NCBI GenBank assembly: GCA_017515925.1
Contig: JAFWEB010000055.1
Span: 1-10,326 of the forward strand
Direction: 5' to 3'
Source of the DNA: Candidatus Saccharimonadota bacterium
Lineage (GTDB): Bacteria > Patescibacteriota > Saccharimonadia > Saccharimonadales > Saccharimonadaceae
Length of the DNA stretch: 10,326 nucleotides
Part shown: positions 5,943 to 10,326 of the stretch, one piece after another
How the letters are laid out: each line of letters begins with the position of its first letter
Numbering within the stretch: position 1 is the stretch's first letter
The notes under the pieces: model-generated
Seen by the model: the letters and a program-made list of their open reading frames with translations, nothing else
What the model was told of the DNA's origin: nothing
Database searches by the model: none
Made by a program: the position numbers and the translations under genes

Positions 5943-7730
5943 TTACATTTTCTGAAGATTCTTTGCGAGTGCAGATAGTTTGATCTTCTCTTCTCTCACG
6001 CCGCCTTCAGATTTTTCGTCGTGGATACGAACGCTGACTTCTTTAGATTCGGCATCTTTTGGACCAACAATCATAATGCAAGGGATTTTCATCTCTGTAG
6101 CACGCTTGATTTTCTTGCCGAGTGACTCACTAGAATTATCTACGCTGTAGCGAAGTGGATTATTAGAAATTGGATCGTCTAATACTACTTTTTCTAGCTC
6201 TTTTTTGATGTCTGCGACATAATCGAGCACCTGATCATTGACTGTCAGGATGCGAATCTGCTCTGGTGCACACCAGAATGGGAACCAGCCTGCTGTATGT
6301 TCGATAAATACGCTCATAAAGCGCTCAATTGAGCCAATCAAAGCACAGTGAACCATCACAGGGCGCTTTTTACTGCCGTCTTCTGCGATGTATTCTAGGC
6401 CAAATCTCTCTGGCTGGGCATAGTCTAGCTGTACTGTGGCTAGCTGCCATTCACGATCGAGTGCATCTACAGCCATAAAGTCCATTTTTGGACCATACAT
6501 GGCTGCTTCGCCGATACCGATGAAGTAATCCATCTCGTATTTGTCGGCCATTTTCTTGATAGAATCTTCTGCTTTCTTCCACATTTCTGGAGTGCCAATA
6601 TATCCGTCTCCATCATCACGGAAAGAAAGGCGAAGACGCAATTTCATGCCAACTTTTGCATATAAATCCTTAGCACTTTCGATTAATTCGCCAAAGATAT
6701 CACCAATTTGATCCTCAGTACAGAACACGTGGCTATCATCCTGTGTAATGGCACGTACACGGGACAAACCACCCAACTCGCCTTTGCGCTCGTCACGATA
6801 AACCATAGTTGTTTCTAGATATTTGACTGGAAGTTCCTTATATGAGCGTGGTTGAGAAGCGAAAATCTGTGCGTGATGTGGACAGTTGACTGGCTTCAAT
6901 GCAAGTTCGTCGCCAGATTCGGAACTAGTGAACTTGAGCAGCTCTGGGAATTTGGCGTAGTGGCCGGAAGTCTTATAAAGATCGACTAATGCAATGTGCG
7001 GAATACAAACTTTTTGGTATCCCCTGTCTTCGCGATAGCTCTGAGCAAAGCGATTGAGCAAATCTCTAAGGATTGTGCCGCGTGGGGTGAACAATGGCAA
7101 ACCAGAACCAACTAACGGAGAGTTGCAGAATAGATCTAGCTCCTTGCCAAGCTTTCTGTGATCACGATTTTTGGCTTCTTCTTGGCGTTTTAGGTATGCT
7201 TCTAGCTCTGCTTCGGTCTCGAATGCTACACCATAAATACGAGTGAGCATTTCACGCTTTTCATCGCCTTTCCAATAGGCGCCTGCGACACGAATTAGCT
7301 TGAATGGACCACATTCACTAGTGTTTTTGACATGTGGACCTTTGCAAAGATCGGAAAATAGATCGCCAAGGTCATAAAAAGTAATTTTTTCGTCTTCTGG
7401 AAGTTCTTCAATTAGCTCTTTTTTGAAATCTTGACCTTCTTCAATCGCCCAATTTAATGCTTCTTCTCTACTGACCTCACGCTTAGTCATTTCTAACTTG
7501 CGTTGGATGATGCCGCGCATCTTTTTCTCAATTCGTTTTAGGTCTGATTCGGAAATTTTGGTCTTGCCAAAGTCAATATCGTAATAAAATCCATTATCAA
7601 TTGCTGGACCGATGCCAAATTTAGCATCCGGGTACATACTTTTTACTGCTGCAGCCATTACATGTGACAAATTATGGCGCATTTTCTCAACAAAATCTGC
7701 CTTGCTTACAGAGTCCTCTTTTTTACTCAT
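5943..7730 (-). CDS. thrS: Threonine-tRNA ligase, lacking the TGS domain
   Basis: 595 residues, against about 640 in E. coli. The protein opens directly with the editing domain: H19-x3-H23 ('RHNLSHV') and C129-x3-H133 ('LCKGPHV'), which removes serine mischarged on tRNA-Thr. The N-terminal TGS domain is missing, and no other in-frame extension is visible because the upstream 57 bases are promoter-like. The class II core has motif 1 (TPRGTILRDLL, 215-225), motif 2 (YRDERKGELGGLSRVRAITQ, 311-330), zinc ligands C283, H334 and H461, and motif 3 with R470 (GSIERF). The anticodon-binding domain spans about 490-595. SD AAAGGAAG precedes the ATG. It heads the thrS-miaA-winged helix-MBL-M50 series. 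Confidence 0.97.
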   Translation of the reverse strand: MSKKEDSVSKADFVEKMRHNLSHVMAAAVKSMYPDAKFGIGPAIDNGFYYDIDFGKTKISESDLKRIEKKMRGIIQRKLEMTKREVSREEALNWAIEEGQDFKKELIEELPEDEKITFYDLGDLFSDLCKGPHVKNTSECGPFKLIRVAGAYWKGDEKREMLTRIYGVAFETEAELEAYLKRQEEAKNRDHRKLGKELDLFCNSPLVGSGLPLFTPRGTILRDLLNRFAQSYREDRGYQKVCIPHIALVDLYKTSGHYAKFPELLKFTSSESGDELALKPVNCPHHAQIFASQPRSYKELPVKYLETTMVYRDERKGELGGLSRVRAITQDDSHVFCTEDQIGDIFGELIESAKDLYAKVGMKLRLRLSFRDDGDGYIGTPEMWKKAEDSIKKMADKYEMDYFIGIGEAAMYGPKMDFMAVDALDREWQLATVQLDYAQPERFGLEYIAEDGSKKRPVMVHCALIGSIERFMSVFIEHTAGWFPFWCAPEQIRILTVNDQVLDYVADIKKELEKVVLDDPISNNPLRYSVDNSSESLGKKIKRATEMKIPCIMIVGPKDAESKEVSVRIHDEKSEGGVREEKIKLSALAKNLQKM

Positions 7731-7754
7731 TAAAAAACTTCCTTTCTTTACTTT

Positions 7755-7763
7755 ATTTTATCA
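7755..7763 (-). promoter_or_regulatory. Probable extended -10 promoter of thrS
   Basis: The minus strand reads TGA-TAAAAT (-10 at 7760-7755), predicted start about 7748 and a leader of roughly 17 bases. No good -35 is seen. The gap 7731-7787 is very AT-rich and holds only a weak hairpin (ATCAA/TTGAT, 7771-7786), so read-through from the upstream gene is likely. No T-box or other aminoacyl-tRNA-sensing leader fits in this space. Confidence 0.45.
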
Positions 7764-7787
7764 TATTTTAATCAATTACTGTTGATT

Positions 7788-9413
7788 TTAAGCTATTGAA
7801 TCCAAAAATTCCTGTGATCCTGGGTGTGGAGTGATGCCGCGGCGCTTCAAATCCTTTTCCTGCTCTTCTAAGAAGAAAACCATAGCCTTGTTTAGGTCTT
7901 TATAAGCCATTTGTTTTAATGGAATCCACTCATCCGGTAGATCATTTCGTCCAATTTTGTCAGAAATAAAGATAATTTTATCAAAATCAGTCATGTCTTT
8001 ACGCGGAATCGTGTGATATTCAATAGATTGGCAAATTTCATCGTCCAAATCAAACCATTCTTTAGCTACTATAGCGCCAATTTCAGAATGACGATAGTTT
8101 TTGGCACCATCATTTAGCAATTCTGGATCCAAATTATACTTTTCTACGAAATATTTTTCCTGCTCTGGCTTGAGACGCTTGGCAATATCGTGTGCAAGCC
8201 CCGCAATGTAGGCTTTTTCGTAGTCTAAACCATAGAAAAGCGCCAAATCCTTGGCCTGATTTGCTACAAGAAGGCTATGAACATAGCGTTTTTCGTCCAC
8301 AGAATCGTGCAATTTCTCCCTAATTTTATCTTCTAGGTCGCTTGCAAACATTGGCTCGTCGATTTTCACGCTTTCCTTCTCAGAATCTAGCTCTGTCACT
8401 ACGCCAAATGGCAAAATCGTGCGTGGCATGCCGTGTCCAAAGTTCATATTATAGGCAATTGGCAGCTGATATTTGTCGGAAATAGTGCAAAGAATTGCTT
8501 TATATTCGTCGTAATACTTTTCATCCATTGGTTTGCCGACCAAAATGCCTTTGATATTGTCAAAAACACCAAATTTTTCAATTGCGTCAATCATTTTTTG
8601 ATATTTTTTCGGTTCTGGCTGGACTTCACTGGTTTCTAGAACCAAAATTTTGCCAGTCCAGTCTTCTGGATTTGGGAAAATTGGAAATTCATCATAGATT
8701 TTTTCCATTTCGGCTGGAAAACGCTCGTGCGCGATAGCATCACACAAAATTTCTATGCATCCGCCGAGCAATTCGCCTTTGATTTTTGCCTTTGGACCAA
8801 GAAATTCGATGCCTTTTTGCTCTTCTACCTCTGTTAGAGGCGTTCCGACTTGATCCGGACCAAATTCTGAGCGAGATTTATACCAAATTGGGCTAGATTT
8901 TAACAAAATACCCCTGTTATTGCTGAACAAATTTTTTATACAATTTAGCGTATACGGCGGGATTTCTGGGCCAAGTTCTGCCACGTCTGGAAGTAGTGCT
9001 GGGCCGTAATATGTGGTGAGGCCTAGCTTATTTAGCATTAAGTGGTTGGTAGTAGTGTCGGAAAAGCCCATAAAAATCTTTGGATGAGAGAGTAAAAGTG
9101 TCTGGAATTCTTCATTCATGAGATATGGCAATGTACGGAAGGTGTCTTCCCCACCAATTGCACACCAAATCATAGAAATTGAGTCGTCTTGGAAGGCTTT
9201 TTTCAGATCCTCGGCGCGTGCTTCGGGATGTTTTTCTAGGTATTCTATGCCCTTTCTCGCATTTGGCATATATTCATACTCTAAGCCTAGCTCACCTAGC
9301 CTTTTTTCTAATAATTCTTCTTCATGTTTGATAAATGGCTCACCCAGAAGACCTTTGGATAGCGATACAATCGCAACTTTATCACCTTTTTTTAACATTT
9401 TTGGTTTTACCAT
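7788..9413 (-). CDS. S66 (MccF/LD-carboxypeptidase) peptidase fused to YqeK-type HD hydrolase
   Basis: 541 residues in two parts. Residues about 5-350 are peptidase family S66: 'WCAIGGEDTFRTLPYLM' (83-99), nucleophile S118 in 'GFSDTT', E260 in 'LETSE' and H327 in 'NFGHGMPR' form the Ser-Glu-His triad. The 'GGED' text and length favour the MccF-like branch over the shorter LdcA. Residues about 360-541 match YqeK, an HD-domain Ap4A hydrolase: H379 ('RYVHS'), H408-D409 ('LAHDIAK'), H442 ('RHSEIGA'), H467 ('YHT'), D485 and the ending 'KRRGITPHPGS'. All key residues of both halves are present, so both may work. SD AGGAG lies five bases before ATG. No signal peptide is seen, so it is cytoplasmic. 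Next gene downstream: thrS. Confidence 0.9.
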   Translation of the reverse strand: MVKPKMLKKGDKVAIVSLSKGLLGEPFIKHEEELLEKRLGELGLEYEYMPNARKGIEYLEKHPEARAEDLKKAFQDDSISMIWCAIGGEDTFRTLPYLMNEEFQTLLLSHPKIFMGFSDTTTNHLMLNKLGLTTYYGPALLPDVAELGPEIPPYTLNCIKNLFSNNRGILLKSSPIWYKSRSEFGPDQVGTPLTEVEEQKGIEFLGPKAKIKGELLGGCIEILCDAIAHERFPAEMEKIYDEFPIFPNPEDWTGKILVLETSEVQPEPKKYQKMIDAIEKFGVFDNIKGILVGKPMDEKYYDEYKAILCTISDKYQLPIAYNMNFGHGMPRTILPFGVVTELDSEKESVKIDEPMFASDLEDKIREKLHDSVDEKRYVHSLLVANQAKDLALFYGLDYEKAYIAGLAHDIAKRLKPEQEKYFVEKYNLDPELLNDGAKNYRHSEIGAIVAKEWFDLDDEICQSIEYHTIPRKDMTDFDKIIFISDKIGRNDLPDEWIPLKQMAYKDLNKAMVFFLEEQEKDLKRRGITPHPGSQEFLDSIA

Positions 9414-9440
9414 ACACTCTCCTAACTTTTTCCTACTCTA

Positions 9441-9449
9441 ATTATAGCA
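9441..9449 (-). promoter_or_regulatory. Extended -10 promoter of the S66-YqeK gene
   Basis: The minus strand reads TGC-TATAAT (-10 at 9446-9441), with predicted start near 9434 and a 20-base leader that includes the SD. No good -35 is present; its upstream region overlaps the divergent tRNA-Val promoter. Confidence 0.65.
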
Positions 9450-9450
9450 C

Positions 9451-9479
9451 TTTTACTCTGGGAGAAAGTGTGATATAAT
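9451..9479 (+). promoter_or_regulatory. Promoter of tRNA-Val
   Basis: -10 TATAAT (9474-9479) with extended TG-A (9471-9473), and a weak -35 TTTTAC (9451-9456) at 17 bases. Predicted start is about 9486, five bases before the mature tRNA. It is interleaved with the divergent promoter of the S66-YqeK gene. Confidence 0.75.
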
Positions 9480-9490
9480 AAAAAGCACCC

Positions 9491-9567
9491 GGGTTGTTAG
9501 CTCAGTTGGCTAGAGCGCCTCGTTTACACCGAGGAGGTCGGGGGTTCAAGCCCCTCACAACCCACCA
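9491..9567 (+). tRNA. tRNA-Val(UAC)
   Basis: A 77-nt cloverleaf including the encoded CCA. Acceptor stem GGGTTGT/ACAACCC (seven pairs), D stem GCTC/GAGC, anticodon stem CCTCG/CGAGG with loop TTTACAC (anticodon TAC, valine GTA and related codons), five-base variable loop AGGTC, and T stem GGGGG/CCCTC with loop TTCAAGC. Discriminator base is A. No defects are visible. It is a single tRNA gene with its own promoter; the hairpin starting at the final A of CCA probably terminates it. Confidence 0.97.
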
Positions 9568-9614
9568 GTAATGGAATAAAAATAGGCCGAAGGCCTTATT
9601 TTTATTCTATTACT
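9567..9614 (+). terminator. Long hairpin directly after tRNA-Val, probable terminator
   Basis: A left arm at 9567-9588 (begins AGTAAT, ends AGGCC) pairs with 9592-9614 (begins GGCC, ends ATTACT) over about 22 pairs, with one G-U, one bulged base and a GAA loop. The right arm carries TTATTTTTATT, so it can act as a terminator. The stem is much longer than usual, and its first base is the last base of the tRNA, so it could also influence 3' processing. Confidence 0.65.
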
Positions 9615-9629
9615 ACATGAGATTATTGA

Positions 9630-9756
9630 GAGTGGGCGCGAACCCCCGCAGGGGGTGCGCGTTCAGTAGGAGCCGAGTAAAAATCCCAAATGGATTTGGG
9701 ATTTTTTGAGGCGACGCCCTGAAGGTTCCGGTGCGTGGCAACGGAACCGCCCACTC
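9630..9756. repeat. Compound palindromic block with nested hairpins
   Basis: Outer arms GAGTGGGCG (9630-9638) and CGCCCACTC (9748-9756) are a perfect 9-bp inverted repeat. Inside, in order: a hairpin of CCCCC/GGGGG type (9636-9664); TTCAG (9662-9666), complementary to CTGAA (9719-9723); a perfect 13-bp central hairpin (9679-9706); and GGTTCCG/CGGAACC (9724-9730, 9742-9748) with an inner TGC/GCA. The layout is roughly symmetric, so a similar branched fold can form on either strand. No reading frame of note is present. It could be a non-coding RNA, a MITE-like element or a run of terminators between convergent genes. Confidence 0.5.
9679..9707. terminator. Bidirectional terminator-like central hairpin
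   Basis: AAAAATCCCAAAT (9679-9691) and ATTTGGGATTTTT (9694-9706) form a perfect 13-bp stem; the plus strand ends in a T6 run (9702-9707) and the minus strand in T5. It is suitably placed to end both the tRNA transcript and the convergent minus-strand gene. The two-base apical loop implies that the inner A-T pairs open. Confidence 0.6.
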
Positions 9757-9764
9757 ACAACCCA
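9749..9764 (+). repeat. Second copy of the tRNA-Val 3' end (att-like)
   Basis: GCCCACTCACAACCCA repeats the tRNA 3' end at 9550-9564 (GCCCCTCACAACCCA) with one inserted A. The shared 11-base core CTCACAACCCA at 9554-9564 and 9754-9764 is exactly 200 bases apart. Partial copies of a tRNA 3' end are typical of integration sites for tyrosine-integrase elements, but no integrase is present in this window, and a short repeat may arise otherwise. Confidence 0.4.
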
Positions 9765-9784
9765 AGACGCCGCCCCTCGCGTTT

Positions 9785-10326
9785 TTACCAATAAGTAATT
9801 TCTAGATCAGAATACCTACCGCCCTTTGGCCAACTTGTGCAATATGCCTCAAACGACCAGGTTCCACCAACTTTTATTCCTCCTACGCTTGCGAAGCAGT
9901 CTCCAGTCTTAGAATTGGCAGTATCGTACATTGAAAAACTAATCTGTAAATAACTAACATCTTTACCAGTATTATTTATAATTCTCCCCTTGATCGTACC
10001 CCAGTCATAATTAGGGTACCCAGCTGAATCATCGATAGTGTAGCAAAACTTTGCGTTTTTACGACAAGACCCATCATCTTCTAGCCTTGAGTACAGATAT
10101 GATTTTGATTCCTCTTCTTTCGCGGCCTTCTCCTCTTCTTCCCTCTTTCTAGCTTCTTCTTTTTCTTTCTCTTGACGAGCTTTTTCTTCTTCTTTTCTTT
10201 GCTCTTCTCTCTCCCTTTCTTCTTTGTTCTTATTTTCTTTCTCTACCCATTGTTCATGGTATTTTTCAATAATATCAATATCATTTTGTGAAAAAGAATA
10301 GTGAATTTTTACATTTTTTGCTTTTA
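9785..10326 (-). CDS. Coiled-coil protein with C-terminal FxLYD-like domain, N-terminus outside window
   Basis: The last 179 residues plus TAA are visible; the start lies beyond the right edge. After 'NDIDIIEKYHEQWVEKENKN' comes about 40 residues of nearly pure E/K/R/Q (a charged helix or coiled coil), then a beta-rich domain: 'WGTIKGRIINNTGKDVSYLQ', 'ISFSMYD', 'GIKVGGTWSFEAYC'. This matches the FxLYD pattern ('..G.V.N.t......v...lYD......G...F'), found in extracytoplasmic and lipoprotein-type proteins. Four cysteines occur in the C-terminal domain (CRKNAKFC, GDCF, AYC), compatible with disulfides outside the cytoplasm. A signal peptide or membrane anchor would be in the missing part. Function unknown; an envelope role is inferred. 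Confidence 0.75.
   Translation of the reverse strand, partial: KAKNVKIHYSFSQNDIDIIEKYHEQWVEKENKNKEEREREEQRKEEEKARQEKEKEEARKREEEEKAAKEEESKSYLYSRLEDDGSCRKNAKFCYTIDDSAGYPNYDWGTIKGRIINNTGKDVSYLQISFSMYDTANSKTGDCFASVGGIKVGGTWSFEAYCTSWPKGGRYSDLEITYW

Noticed and set aside
7731..7787. T-box or other aminoacyl-tRNA-sensing leader before thrS
   Set aside because: The gap is only 57 bases and AT-rich; there is no specifier loop, T-box sequence or antiterminator.
9118..9441. 107-codon open frame on the plus strand
   Set aside because: Antisense shadow of the S66 domain; it runs into the promoter region and has no recognisable domain.
9567..9784. CRISPR array or tandem repeat
   Set aside because: Repeats here are inverted, not regularly spaced direct repeats, and only two partial tRNA-end copies occur.
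1..10326. Recoded TGA (glycine or tryptophan), as in some CPR lineages
   Set aside because: All genes read normally with standard stops, and no conserved position needs an in-frame TGA. The absence of TGA stops alone (12 TAA, 1 TAG) is too small a sample.

Overview
The window looks like a compact chromosomal segment of a streamlined bacterium, most likely a Candidate Phyla Radiation/Patescibacteria member, with Saccharibacteria a reasonable but unproven guess. Genes are closely packed and co-directional. Several proteins are small or trimmed versions of known families: a ThrRS without its TGS domain, a metallo-beta-lactamase-like protein without the metal motif, and a winged-helix protein with an eroded nucleotidyltransferase-like tail. 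The usual code fits: tryptophan is TGG, and all 13 visible protein genes end in TAA or TAG, none in TGA.

Plus strand, 1-1740: the 3' end of a ComM-type Mg-chelatase-like ATPase, then a promoter and the translation cluster infC-rpmI-rplT-rpmB (IF3, L35, L20, L28) closed by a strong terminator. infC seems to start at a non-canonical ATA codon. Minus strand, 3284-1803: a Nudix-like/RNase HI fusion gene with a long, potentially switchable 5' leader, followed directly by the RNase P RNA gene rnpB. The rnpB -10 box contains the stop codon of the RNase H gene.

Minus strand, 9449-3287: an S66 (MccF-like) peptidase fused to a YqeK-type HD hydrolase, then thrS, miaA, a winged-helix protein, an MBL-like protein and an M50 membrane protease. 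Spacing is mostly under 25 bases or overlapping, so thrS to M50 is probably one operon. Its theme is tRNA charging and modification; the fusion protein upstream plausibly cleans up adenylated nucleotides or adenylate-type toxins made by, or aimed at, aminoacyl-tRNA synthetases (inference).

At 9441-9567 a tRNA-Val(UAC) gene with encoded CCA diverges from the fusion gene through interleaved promoters. Downstream lie a long hairpin, a compound palindromic block, and a second copy of the tRNA 3' end 200 bases further on. The window ends in the C-terminal part of a minus-strand protein with a charged coiled coil and an FxLYD-like domain.
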